This document shows, one piece after another, positions 6,108 through 14,648 of a DNA stretch of 64,000 bases. Both the position numbers and the translations under genes were made by a program. Position 1 is the first letter of the stretch; each line of letters begins with the position of its first letter. Origin of the DNA: Saccharothrix deserti (GTDB taxonomy: Bacteria; Actinomycetota; Actinomycetes; Mycobacteriales; Pseudonocardiaceae); contig NZ_VKAB01000023.1 in assembly GCF_009769385.1 (NCBI RefSeq), positions 1 to 64,000 of the forward strand, read 5' to 3'. The notes under the pieces are model-generated. The model worked only from the letters and a program-made list of their open reading frames with translations. It made no database searches and was not told the origin of the DNA.

Positions 6108-8548
6108 GTCCGCACCGCGCAGAGGCTGTTGGCCGAGCGCAGCACCAGCGGGCCGGTGAGCGCGGCCGGGTCGGTCAGCGTGGTCGCGGTGCGGACCAGG
6201 AACGAGTGCGACTGGCCCGCGGCGAGGGTGACCAGGGTGTCGTCGGCGACGGCGTCCTCGGCGACGCGGTCGGCCAGCACGGCGACGTCGCGGGCGAAGG
6301 ACGACGCGGTGACGTCGACCCGGTAGCCCTCGGCCACCCGGTGCACCTCGGCGGTGAGCGGGGCGGGGTCGTAGGACAGTTCCAGGTCCTCCCGGAACAG
6401 GTGCGCGGTGCGCGCTTCGGCCGTGCTCACCACCAGCACCTCCGCCTTCGGGTCGCCCGGCGTGACCAGCTCGGCCGCCAACTCGAGCCGCGCGACCGAC
6501 CGGGCCGGCACGTCGAGCCGGAGTTTAACCCCCGAGATCACGTCACCGGCGAACGTCTGCCGCTCCAGCGTCGCCTCACCGGTCCAGATCTCATCGGTGT
6601 CGTTGACCGCGAACAACGCCTCCTGGCCGTCCCGCGGCTGGACGGTGAGCAGGCGTGGCGCGAAGGCGTGCTTGAGCGCGTAGTACAGCGGCTTGGGACG
6701 CTCGTCGCCGTCGATCGCGGCCCACGAGGTGACCGGCCAGCAGTCGTTGAGCTGCCACACCAGCGCGCCGGCCGTGCGGGGCCAGTGCGAGCGGAAGTGC
6801 TCGATGCCGAACGCGACCGCGCGGGCCTGGTTGAGCTGGGTCGCCCAGTGCCAGTCCTCGAACGCCTCCGGCGCGGGCAGGTGCGGCGCGAGGCCGCGGT
6901 CCAGCTTGCCGTTGCCGTCCTCGGCCTTCTGGTGCAGCAGGAACGCGGTCGAGGTCGGGGTCATCGGCTCGTCGTGCACCCACTTGGTCAGCGTCGCCCA
7001 GGTCGGTGGGCCCTGGAAGCCGAACTCCGAGCAGAACCTCGGGGCGAAGTCGCGGTAGTGGGTGTAGTCGATCCGGTTCCAGACCTCCCACTCGTGGCGG
7101 GTGCCGTGGGTCTCCTCGTTCGGGTGCAGGTCACCGGGGCTGTACGGGCTGCCCGGCGTGTAGTGCCGGGTCGGGTCGAGCTCGGCGACGATCTTGGGCA
7201 GCAGGTCGGTGTAGTAGCCCAGGCCCCACGTGCGGCCTCGCAGCTGCTCTGGCCAGTTCCAGTCGGCGAAGCCCCACAGGTTCTCGTTGTTGCCGTTCCA
7301 CAGGGCCAGGGAGGCGTGCGAGGTCAGCCGGGCGACGTTCTCGCGGGCCTCGGCCTCGACCTCCTCCCACAGCGGCGACTCCTCGGCGTACGCGGCGCAG
7401 GCGAACAGGAAGTCCTGCCAGACCAGCACGCCGCGCTCGTCGCAGACGTCGTAGAAGTCCTCGGTCTCGTAGATGCCGCCACCCCAGATGCGGAGCATGT
7501 TCATGTTCGCGTCGAGGGCCTGCTCGACCCGGCGGACCAGGCGGTCGCGGGTGACGCGGGTCAGGAAGTGGTCGTCCGGGATCCAGTTGGCACCCTTGGC
7601 GAACACCGGCTTGCCGTTCACGACGAACGTGAACGGGGTACCGATGTCGTCCGGCGTCGTGTCGACCGTGATTGTGCGGAAGCCGATGCGACGATTGGTC
7701 CGGTCCACTTCGGAGTCGTCGGAGAGCAGGGTGACGTGCAGGTCGTAGAGGGGGTGATCGCCGTAGCCGGCAGGCCACCACAGTTCGGCGTCCGGCACCT
7801 CGACGGTCACCACGGCGGTGTCGCCCCCGACGTGGGCGCGCTGCTCGACGCCGCCCACCGTGGCGATCACGGTCAGGTCCGCGTCGCGGGCGCGGTCGAC
7901 CTCGACGTGCACCTCGACCCGGCCGGTGCCGTCGTCGTCCACGGTGACCAGCGGGCGGACCTGGCTCAGCCGCGCCTCGGTCCAGCGCTCCAGCCGGACG
8001 GGCTTCCAGATGCCGGCAGTCTGCAGGTCGGGGCCCCAGTCCCAGCCGAACGAGCAGGCCATCTTGCGGATGGCGTTCATCGGGTGCGGGTAGACGCGGT
8101 CGCGCCAGCCCAGCTCCTCCTCCTGCTCCTCGGCGTACGCGAGGGCGGAGCGGAACGTCACGACCAGGTCGTTCGCGCCGTCCTTCAGGTGCTCGCGCAC
8201 GTCGAAGCGGTAGGAGCGGAACATGTTGGCGGTGCTGCCGAGCACCTGGCCGTTCAGCTCGACCGCGGCGACGGTGTCGAGGCCGTCGAACGCCAGCTCG
8301 ACCTTCTCCCCCGACTTGGCGGCCTCGGCCTCGAAGGTGAGGGCGTAACGCCAGTCGGCGCGGTGCATCCAGGCCAGTTCGACTTCGTTCGTGTCGAGGT
8401 ACGGCTCCGGGATGAGGCCCGCCGCGAGCAGGTCGAGGTGCGTGCTGCCGGGAACGGCGGCGGGCACCTCACGGCCGGTGAGGGCCTCCGGGATCGGGCC
8501 GCCCACCGCGCTCATTCGCCACCCGTCGTGCAAGGTCGTGCGGATCAT
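6104..8548 (-). CDS. GH2 beta-mannosidase
   Basis: This 814-residue cytosolic protein (no signal peptide) has the layout of bacterial GH2 beta-mannosidases: an N-terminal sugar-binding jelly roll (about 1-180), an Ig-like domain, the TIM barrel (about 300-640) and C-terminal beta domains. The acid/base is Glu422 in WNGNNE and the nucleophile Glu508 in CSEFGFQ; the WGWD-type loop GWDWGPDL also fits. It would release mannose from the non-reducing end of manno-oligosaccharides. The ATG at 8548 follows AAGGGG. It leads the five-gene minus-strand operon and shares a 118-bp divergent promoter region with the GH36 gene. Other beta-glycoside specificities in GH2 cannot be excluded. Confidence 0.9.
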   Translation of the reverse strand: MIRTTLHDGWRMSAVGGPIPEALTGREVPAAVPGSTHLDLLAAGLIPEPYLDTNEVELAWMHRADWRYALTFEAEAAKSGEKVELAFDGLDTVAAVELNGQVLGSTANMFRSYRFDVREHLKDGANDLVVTFRSALAYAEEQEEELGWRDRVYPHPMNAIRKMACSFGWDWGPDLQTAGIWKPVRLERWTEARLSQVRPLVTVDDDGTGRVEVHVEVDRARDADLTVIATVGGVEQRAHVGGDTAVVTVEVPDAELWWPAGYGDHPLYDLHVTLLSDDSEVDRTNRRIGFRTITVDTTPDDIGTPFTFVVNGKPVFAKGANWIPDDHFLTRVTRDRLVRRVEQALDANMNMLRIWGGGIYETEDFYDVCDERGVLVWQDFLFACAAYAEESPLWEEVEAEARENVARLTSHASLALWNGNNENLWGFADWNWPEQLRGRTWGLGYYTDLLPKIVAELDPTRHYTPGSPYSPGDLHPNEETHGTRHEWEVWNRIDYTHYRDFAPRFCSEFGFQGPPTWATLTKWVHDEPMTPTSTAFLLHQKAEDGNGKLDRGLAPHLPAPEAFEDWHWATQLNQARAVAFGIEHFRSHWPRTAGALVWQLNDCWPVTSWAAIDGDERPKPLYYALKHAFAPRLLTVQPRDGQEALFAVNDTDEIWTGEATLERQTFAGDVISGVKLRLDVPARSVARLELAAELVTPGDPKAEVLVVSTAEARTAHLFREDLELSYDPAPLTAEVHRVAEGYRVDVTASSFARDVAVLADRVAEDAVADDTLVTLAAGQSHSFLVRTATTLTDPAALTGPLVLRSANSLCAVRT

Positions 8549-8590
8549 CGTTCCCCTTTTCCGGCGGCGCGGCGGTGGTTTCAGCTACGT

Positions 8591-8627
8591 GAACTAGGTA
8601 TGGCGATTCTTACGCCAGCAACTAAAG
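8591..8627. promoter_or_regulatory. Candidate ROK operator between GH2 and GH36 genes
   Basis: The divergent spacer 8549-8666 holds GAACTAGG (8591-8598) and AACTAAAG (8620-8627), two copies of an AACTA motif about 28 bp apart in a locally AT-rich stretch. A related AACTAAG occurs before the ROK kinase and the ROK repressor genes of this locus. A site shared by these promoters is expected for a pathway repressor. No experimental support. Confidence 0.4.
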
Positions 8628-8666
8628 TAAGTCAACGAGGTTCACCACCAGAGAGGAAGACCACAA

Positions 8667-10802
8667 GTGGCAGATGTGACGCACCTGCGGGCGGCAGGTG
8701 TGAGCCTGGTGCTCGACTTCTCCGGAAGCAGGCTTCCCCGGGTCCGCTATTGGGGCGCCGACTTGGGCGGGCTCGATCCGGCGGAACTGGACGCGGTGCT
8801 GTTGGCCCAAGCGCCGCACCCCGTCGGCTTCTCGGTGGACGGCGCGGTCGACGTGGCCGTGCTGCCGGAGCAGTCGGCCGGCTGGCTCGGCACGCCCGGA
8901 ATCGTCGGCAACCGGGGCGGGCGGGACTTCTCGACCGCGTTCCGCGTCGTGTCGGTCGACGGCTCGGCGGCGGGCCGATCGGTGGTGCACGCGGTGGACG
9001 AAGTCGCCGGGCTCGGGCTGGAACTGGTCATCGAGCTGACCCCGTCCGGGCTGGTGCGGCAGCGCGCCGTGCTGTCCAACACCGGCTCGTCGGAGTTCGC
9101 CGTGGACGCGGTGAACCTGACCCTGCCGGTGCCGGGGCAGGCGGTCGAGATCCTGGACTTCACCGGGCGGTGGACGCGTGAGCGCAGCCCGCAGCGCACC
9201 CGGTGGACGCAGGGCCTGCGCGTGCGGGAGAACCGGACCGGGCGGACCGGCTACGACTCCGCGTACCTGTTCGCCGCAGGCACCGCCGGGTTCGACAACC
9301 GGTCGGGCGAGATCTGGGCCGTGCACACGGCCTGGTCGGGCAACCACCGGACGTTCGCCGAGAAGACCTACCACTCGGTGTCGCTGCTCGGGTCCGGCGA
9401 ACTGCTGCTGTCCGGCGAGGTGGTGCTTGCTCCCGGCGAGTCGTACACGTCGCCGTGGCAGTACGCCTCGTACGGGCACGGGCTGGACGAGGTGTCCGGG
9501 CGGTTCCACAAGTACATGAGGTCGCGCCCGTCCCACCCGAAGTCGCCGCGCCCGGTCGTGGTGAACACCTGGGAGGCCGTGTACTTCGACCACGACCTGG
9601 ACCGGCTGAAGGCCCTCGCGGACGCCGCCGCCTCGGTCGGTGGGGAGCGGTTCGTGCTGGACGACGGCTGGTTCGGGTCGCGGCGGGACGACAGCCGAGG
9701 TCTCGGCGACTGGTACGTGTCGGACGAGGTGTGGCCGGACGGCCTCAAGCCGCTGACCGACCACGTGACCGGGCTGGGGATGCAGTTCGGCATCTGGGTC
9801 GAGCCGGAGATGGTCAACCCGGACTCGGACCTGGCGCGGGCGCACCCGGACTGGATCATGGCGGCGGGCGACCGGCTGCCCGGTCCGGCGCGCCACCAGC
9901 AGGTGCTGGACCTGGCCCGGCCGGAGGCGTTCGAGTACATCCTGGAGCGGCTGGACGAGCTGCTGTCCACCTACCCGGTCTCGTACCTGAAGTGGGACCA
10001 CAACCGGGACCTGGTGGACGCCGGGCACCGGCCGACCGGGCGGGCGGGGGTGCGTGGTCAGACGTTGGCCACCTACCGGCTGCTGGACGAGCTGCGGCGG
10101 CGTCACCCGACGGTGGAGATCGAGTCCTGCTCGTCCGGTGGCGCGCGGGTGGACCTGGAGATCCTGGAGCGCACCGACCGGGTGTGGGTGTCGGACTGCA
10201 TCGACGCGCTGGAGCGGCAGTCGATGCAGCGGTGGACCAACGCCCTGATCCCGTTGGAGCTGATGGGGACGCACGTGGGCTCGGGAACGTCGCACACCAC
10301 GCACCGGCAGCACCCGATCGACTTCCGGGCCGGGACGGCGCTGTTCGGGCACTTCGGCATCGAGTGGGACCTGACCAAGGCTTCCTCGGAGGATCTCGCA
10401 CGGCTGACGTCGTGGGTGGCCCTGTACAAGGAGTTGCGGCCGCTGCTGCACACCGGCGTGTCCGTGCACGGCGATCACGCCGATCCGGCGATCGAGGTGC
10501 ACGGCGTGGTGGCGGAGGACGGCTCGGACGGCGTGTTCGCCATCGTCGCCCTGGCCACGTCCGAGTTCTACCCGCCGGGGACCGTGCGCCTGCCGGGCCT
10601 GTCGCCCGACCGCTCGTACCACGTGCGGCCGTTGGCCCCCGGTGACGTCCCGGACGGCAACGCGGACAACTGGGGCGTGCGCCTGCCTTGGTGGACGCCG
10701 GAGGGCGTGACGCTGCCCGGTCGTGTGCTGGAGAACGCCGGTTTGCAGGCGCCTGTCCAGCACCCGGAGCGGTTGGTGCTCGTGCGCGCCACAGCGGTCT
10801 AG
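8667..10802 (+). CDS. GH36 alpha-galactosidase
   Basis: The 711-residue protein is a full-length family 36 (GH-D clan) alpha-galactosidase. The N-terminal beta-supersandwich precedes the barrel, which shows NTWEA near 300, VLDDGWFG near 330, the nucleophile Asp444 in YLKWDHNRD, ESCSSGG near 486, and the acid/base Asp510 in RVWVSDCIDALERQ. There is no signal peptide, so it acts inside the cell on imported oligosaccharides, removing alpha-1,6-galactose. Start GTG 8667 has a GAGAGGAA ribosome site. Divergent pairing with a beta-mannosidase suggests joint breakdown of galactosylated manno-oligosaccharides. Confidence 0.93.
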   Translation: MADVTHLRAAGVSLVLDFSGSRLPRVRYWGADLGGLDPAELDAVLLAQAPHPVGFSVDGAVDVAVLPEQSAGWLGTPGIVGNRGGRDFSTAFRVVSVDGSAAGRSVVHAVDEVAGLGLELVIELTPSGLVRQRAVLSNTGSSEFAVDAVNLTLPVPGQAVEILDFTGRWTRERSPQRTRWTQGLRVRENRTGRTGYDSAYLFAAGTAGFDNRSGEIWAVHTAWSGNHRTFAEKTYHSVSLLGSGELLLSGEVVLAPGESYTSPWQYASYGHGLDEVSGRFHKYMRSRPSHPKSPRPVVVNTWEAVYFDHDLDRLKALADAAASVGGERFVLDDGWFGSRRDDSRGLGDWYVSDEVWPDGLKPLTDHVTGLGMQFGIWVEPEMVNPDSDLARAHPDWIMAAGDRLPGPARHQQVLDLARPEAFEYILERLDELLSTYPVSYLKWDHNRDLVDAGHRPTGRAGVRGQTLATYRLLDELRRRHPTVEIESCSSGGARVDLEILERTDRVWVSDCIDALERQSMQRWTNALIPLELMGTHVGSGTSHTTHRQHPIDFRAGTALFGHFGIEWDLTKASSEDLARLTSWVALYKELRPLLHTGVSVHGDHADPAIEVHGVVAEDGSDGVFAIVALATSEFYPPGTVRLPGLSPDRSYHVRPLAPGDVPDGNADNWGVRLPWWTPEGVTLPGRVLENAGLQAPVQHPERLVLVRATAV

Positions 10803-10807
10803 CGTCG

Positions 10808-10842
10808 GGACGGGCCGTGAGCTCCCCGCTCACGGCCCGTCC
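10808..10842. terminator. Bidirectional terminator hairpin
   Basis: A perfect 15-bp stem (10808-10822, GGACGGGCCGTGAGC, with 10828-10842) and a 5-base loop lie 6 bp past the GH36 stop, between convergent operons (GH36 and the ABC importer). Confidence 0.85.
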
Positions 10843-10929
10843 GGTCGCAACGAGATCAGGCTCACCGGTCCCCGGGAACACCTGACAGCAGCCGAATCGC
10901 ACCGGTTCACCAGGACCAGGTGACCGCCA

Positions 10930-11790
10930 TCAGCTCGCTTCCTCCCACCGTCCGCTGTTGTGGTCGTATGCGGCGGCGGCGCCGGCCTTTTCCACGTCGG
11001 CCGGGTCGATGTCCACGGCACGGCCGCGTGCATCGGGGTTCGGGGCGGCGGACGCCAGGATCCGGGTGTACGGGTGCTGCGGGTTGAGGATCACGTCGTC
11101 CGCCGGTCCCCGTTCGACCACGCGCCCCTTGTAGAGCACGAGGATGTCGTCGGAGAAGTGCCGTGCCGTGGCCAGGTCGTGCGTGATGTAGAGGACGGCC
11201 AGGTTCTCCTCGCGTTGCAGGCGCGCCATCAGGTTCAGCACGCCCAGCCGGATCGACACGTCCAGCATGGACACCGGCTCGTCGGCCACCACGACCTTCG
11301 CGCCCGGCGCCAACGCCCGCGCGATGGCCACCCGCTGCCGCTGACCGCCGGACAGCTCGTGCGGACGGCGTCCGGCGATGTCGCGTCCGGGCAGCGACAC
11401 GCGTTCCAGCAGCTGCACCACGTCGTTCCAGCCGTGCGGCTGACCGTGCAGCTTCAACGGCCGGGCCAGGTGGTGCTCGATGGTGTGGAACGGGTTCAGC
11501 GAGGCGAACGGGTCCTGGAACACCATCTGCACGTTGTCCCGGTACTGCCGTTCCGGCACGCGCTTCCCCTCCGGCCCGGTCACCGTGATGGAACCGCTGC
11601 TCGGCTTCTCCAGCCGGGCGATCATCCGGGCGATGGTCGACTTGCCCGAACCGGACTCGCCGACCAGCGCGACCGTGCGGCCGGGGGTGAGGGTGAACGA
11701 CACGTGGTCCACCGCCCGCAGCTTGACCCGGCGCAGGCCGACCCGGACGTGGAAGTCCTTGACCAGCTCGTTCGCTTCCAACGTGGTCAT
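10930..11790 (-). CDS. Oligosaccharide/oligopeptide-type ABC transporter ATPase (OppF/DppF-like)
   Basis: This 286-residue nucleotide-binding subunit has Walker A GESGSGKST (about residue 45), the Q-loop VFQDPFASLNPF, the signature HELSGGQRQRVAIARAL, and Walker B VVVADEPVSMLD followed by the switch His in ITHDL. It energises the importer encoded just upstream. The ATG at 11790 overlaps the stop of the fused permease-ATPase (ATGA); a longer reading in the same frame is only the shadow of that gene. Family-5 importers of this layout carry oligopeptides or, often in cluster with glycosidases, oligosaccharides; the latter is inferred here. In Walker B the usual Thr-Ser-Ala-Leu-Asp is Val-Ser-Met-Leu-Asp. 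Confidence 0.9.
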   Translation of the reverse strand: MTTLEANELVKDFHVRVGLRRVKLRAVDHVSFTLTPGRTVALVGESGSGKSTIARMIARLEKPSSGSITVTGPEGKRVPERQYRDNVQMVFQDPFASLNPFHTIEHHLARPLKLHGQPHGWNDVVQLLERVSLPGRDIAGRRPHELSGGQRQRVAIARALAPGAKVVVADEPVSMLDVSIRLGVLNLMARLQREENLAVLYITHDLATARHFSDDILVLYKGRVVERGPADDVILNPQHPYTRILASAAPNPDARGRAVDIDPADVEKAGAAAAYDHNSGRWEEAS

Positions 11791-13613
11791 CGGACGCCTC
11801 CGGACGCGGTGGGCTCGCCGGAACGGTCGACCGGCGTCATCTGCTCGCCGGAGCGGACGAACGAACCGCGTTCGCCGGTCAGGCTGGGGAACGAGTCGAG
11901 CAGCTGGCGGGTGTAGGGGTGCGCGGGCTGCTCGTACATGTCCTGCGCGGTCGCGTACTCGACGACCTCGCCTTCCTTCATCACCGCGATGCGGTCGGCG
12001 AGTTCGAGCAGCAGCGGCAGGTCGTGGGTGATGAACAGGACGGCGAAGCCGATCTCGTCGCGCAGCCGCAGGATCTCCCGCAGGATGCCGCGCTGCACGA
12101 CCACGTCCAGCGCGGTGGTCGGCTCGTCCATGATCATGACCTGCGGGTCGAGCAGCAGCGCCATCGCGATCATCACGCGCTGCCGCATACCGCCGGACAG
12201 CTCGTGCGGGAAGGAGCTGAGCCGCCGCACGTCCACGCCGACCAGCTTGAGCACTTCCTCGCACTTGGCCTTGCGCTGCGCCTTGGTCATCTCCGGCCGG
12301 TGCGTGGTGAGCACGTCCTCCAGCTGCGCCCGGACGGTGATGACCGGGTTCAGCGCGTTCATCGCGCCCTGGAACACCATGGACAGCTTCGACCAGCGGA
12401 ACGCCCGCAGCTCGCCGGGCGTCAGCGCCAGGACGTCGATGTCGCCGCCCTCGCGGTCGTGGAACGTCACCGCGCCCGCGGTCACCTCGGCGGGCGGCCG
12501 GTGCAGCCGGTTGATCGCGTAGGCGAGGGTGGTCTTGCCGCAGCCGGACTCGCCGGCCAGGCCGAGGATCTCACCGCGCCGCAACGTGATCGACACGTCC
12601 TTGACCGCGTGCACCGGGTTCTCCACCTGGTAGACGACGGACAGGTTGTTCACGGTGAGCACCACGTCGTCGTCGGTCCGCGAAACGGGCTCGGGAACCC
12701 GTGACGCCTCCGCCTTGCTGCGACGGGGGATGTCACGCAGCTTCGGGTTGATGATCTCGTCAATGCTGAAGTTGACCAGCGCCAGACCGCACCCGAACAG
12801 GGCGATGATCAGGCCCGGTGGCACGAACCACCACCACGCCTCGCGTTGCAGCGCGAAGCTGTTCTGCGCGTAGTAGAGCATCGTGCCGAGCGTGGACGAG
12901 TTGGACGCGCCCAGGCCGAGGAACGACAGGCCCGCCTCGCTCAGGATCGCGTAGATCACCGAGAACACGAACTGCGAGGCCAGCAGCGGCAGCAGGTTCG
13001 GCAGGATCTCGACCGTGATGACGCGCCACGGCTTCTCGCCAGACACCCTGGCGGCGGCGACGTAGTCCCGGTTGCGCAGCGACAACGTCTGCGCGCGCAG
13101 CACCCGTGCCGACGCGGCCCACCCGGTGATCGCCAGCACGACCGCGATCGTCCACATGCCGCGCTGGTCGGCGGGCACGAACGCGGAGATGACGATCACC
13201 AGCGGCAGGCCGGGGATCACCAGCATGACGTTGGAGAACAGGTTGAAGCCCTCGTCCACGTACCCGCCGATGTAGCTGCCGACGATGCCGAACAGCGCGG
13301 ACAGGGCGGTGGACATCACGCCGACCAGCAGGCCGATGTAGAGCGATCCCCTGGTCGCGTGGGCGAGCTGCGCCACGATGTCCTGGCCGGTCCACGTGGT
13401 GCCCAGCCAGAAGTCGCCGCTCGGCGGCGTCAGGCTGATGTCGCGGATCGTGTTCGGGTCGCCGACCAGGAGGGGGCCGATCACGCCGAGGAACGTGATC
13501 AGCGCGATCAGGACCAGGCCGACGCCGAGCTTCGGCGACCAGCGCGGCAGCATCGACCGCCAGCCGGCCCGTCCGCGCGGAGGCTCGACGGTGACAGCAC
13601 TGAGGTTCGTCAC
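11787..13613 (-). CDS. Fused ABC permease (DppC-like) and ATPase (DppD-like)
   Basis: One 608-residue polypeptide joins two importer subunits. Residues 1-300 form a DppC-type permease with the N-terminal TM helix ([17 protein letters not shown]), five further helices and the EAA loop near [19 protein letters not shown]. Residues about 320-600 form an ATPase with Walker [10 protein letters not shown], signature [11 protein letters not shown] and Walker [13 protein letters not shown]. The Q-loop region reads [11 protein letters not shown], typical of OppD/DppD. Start GTG 13613 has AAGGAG upstream. Such fusions occur in actinobacteria. The protein sits between the DppB-like permease and the second ATPase in a four-gene operon. 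Confidence 0.92.
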   Translation of the reverse strand: MTNLSAVTVEPPRGRAGWRSMLPRWSPKLGVGLVLIALITFLGVIGPLLVGDPNTIRDISLTPPSGDFWLGTTWTGQDIVAQLAHATRGSLYIGLLVGVMSTALSALFGIVGSYIGGYVDEGFNLFSNVMLVIPGLPLVIVISAFVPADQRGMWTIAVVLAITGWAASARVLRAQTLSLRNRDYVAAARVSGEKPWRVITVEILPNLLPLLASQFVFSVIYAILSEAGLSFLGLGASNSSTLGTMLYYAQNSFALQREAWWWFVPPGLIIALFGCGLALVNFSIDEIINPKLRDIPRRSKAEASRVPEPVSRTDDDVVLTVNNLSVVYQVENPVHAVKDVSITLRRGEILGLAGESGCGKTTLAYAINRLHRPPAEVTAGAVTFHDREGGDIDVLALTPGELRAFRWSKLSMVFQGAMNALNPVITVRAQLEDVLTTHRPEMTKAQRKAKCEEVLKLVGVDVRRLSSFPHELSGGMRQRVMIAMALLLDPQVMIMDEPTTALDVVVQRGILREILRLRDEIGFAVLFITHDLPLLLELADRIAVMKEGEVVEYATAQDMYEQPAHPYTRQLLDSFPSLTGERGSFVRSGEQMTPVDRSGEPTASGGVR

Positions 13614-13631
13614 GGTGTCCGTTCTCCTTGC

Positions 13632-14621
13632 TCAGCCGCTGACGCGGGTGCGCGGGTCGATGACGGCGTACAGCAGGTCGACCACGAGGTTCGCGCCGAG
13701 CACGGCGACCGTGATCACCAGGAAGATGCCCTGCATGAGGGCGTAGTCGTTGTTCTGCACCGCTTGCAGGAGCTTGGACCCGATGCCCGGGTAGGAGAAC
13801 ACCTGCTCGGTGATGACGGCGCCGGACACCACGAACCCGAGGGAGATCGCGAAACCGGCGACCGACGGCAGCACCGCGTTGCGGGCCGCGTACTTGATCA
13901 TGATCCGGGAGTCGCGCAGCCCCTTGGCCTTCGCGGTCAGCACGTAGTCCTCGGCGGTGGAGGACACCATCATGTTGCGCATGCCGAGCAGCCAGCCGCC
14001 GACCGACGAGATCACGATGGTCAACGCGGGCAGCGTGCCGTAGTAGATCGCCGAGCCGATGAACTCGCCGTTCCAGCCGGGCGAGAGCAGGATGTCGTAG
14101 CCGCCCTGGAGCGGGAACCAGCCCCACGCCGAGGACAGCACCGCGACCAGGAGCAGGGCCAGCCAGAAGTACGGCACGGCGGACAGCACGGTGGTGGCGG
14201 GCACCAGGCTGTCCAGCCAGGTGCCGCGCCGCCAGCCGACGAACGTGCCGAGGACGATGCCGAAGGCGAACGACAGGAACGTCGCGATGCCGACGAGCAT
14301 CAGGGTCCACGGCAGGGCGGTCGCGATGACCTCGGACACCGGCGCCGGGAAGGCGCTCACCGAGATGCCGAGGTCACCGCGGAGCATGTTGCCCAGGTAC
14401 GAGATGTACTGCTGGAAGAGCGATTCGCTGCTGTTCGTGCCGAGCATCAGTTCGAACGCTCTGCGGGCCGACGGGTCCACGGTTCCGCCCCGTTGGGAGA
14501 GCCTCGCCATGAGGATGTCCACCGGGTTGCCCGGCAGGAGCCTCGGGATGAAGAAGTTCAGCGTCAGCGCCGCCCAGAGGGCGACCAGGTAGAACGCGAA
14601 CTTTCGGACGTAGTACCTCAT
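13632..14621 (-). CDS. ABC transporter permease (DppB-like)
   Basis: The 329-residue integral membrane protein belongs to the DppB/OppB permease family: N-terminal RYYVRKFAFYLVALWAALTLNFFIPRLLPGNPVDI, then a long extracytoplasmic segment and five more helices with the EAA-type loop AKAKGLRDSRIMIKYAARNAV. It forms the import channel with the fused permease downstream. It starts 28 bases after the solute-binding protein gene and ends 18 bases before the next gene, consistent with one transcript starting at 16334. Confidence 0.92.
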   Translation of the reverse strand: MRYYVRKFAFYLVALWAALTLNFFIPRLLPGNPVDILMARLSQRGGTVDPSARRAFELMLGTNSSESLFQQYISYLGNMLRGDLGISVSAFPAPVSEVIATALPWTLMLVGIATFLSFAFGIVLGTFVGWRRGTWLDSLVPATTVLSAVPYFWLALLLVAVLSSAWGWFPLQGGYDILLSPGWNGEFIGSAIYYGTLPALTIVISSVGGWLLGMRNMMVSSTAEDYVLTAKAKGLRDSRIMIKYAARNAVLPSVAGFAISLGFVVSGAVITEQVFSYPGIGSKLLQAVQNNDYALMQGIFLVITVAVLGANLVVDLLYAVIDPRTRVSG

Positions 14622-14648
14622 CGGTCCGCCTATCGCTCACTCAGTCGA

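Noticed and set aside
6206-9181. Long plus-strand open frame of nearly 1000 codons across the GH2 gene and into the GH36 gene
   Set aside because: It is antisense to the well-supported beta-mannosidase and has the His/Arg/Gly-rich composition of a high-GC shadow frame; no domain can be seen.
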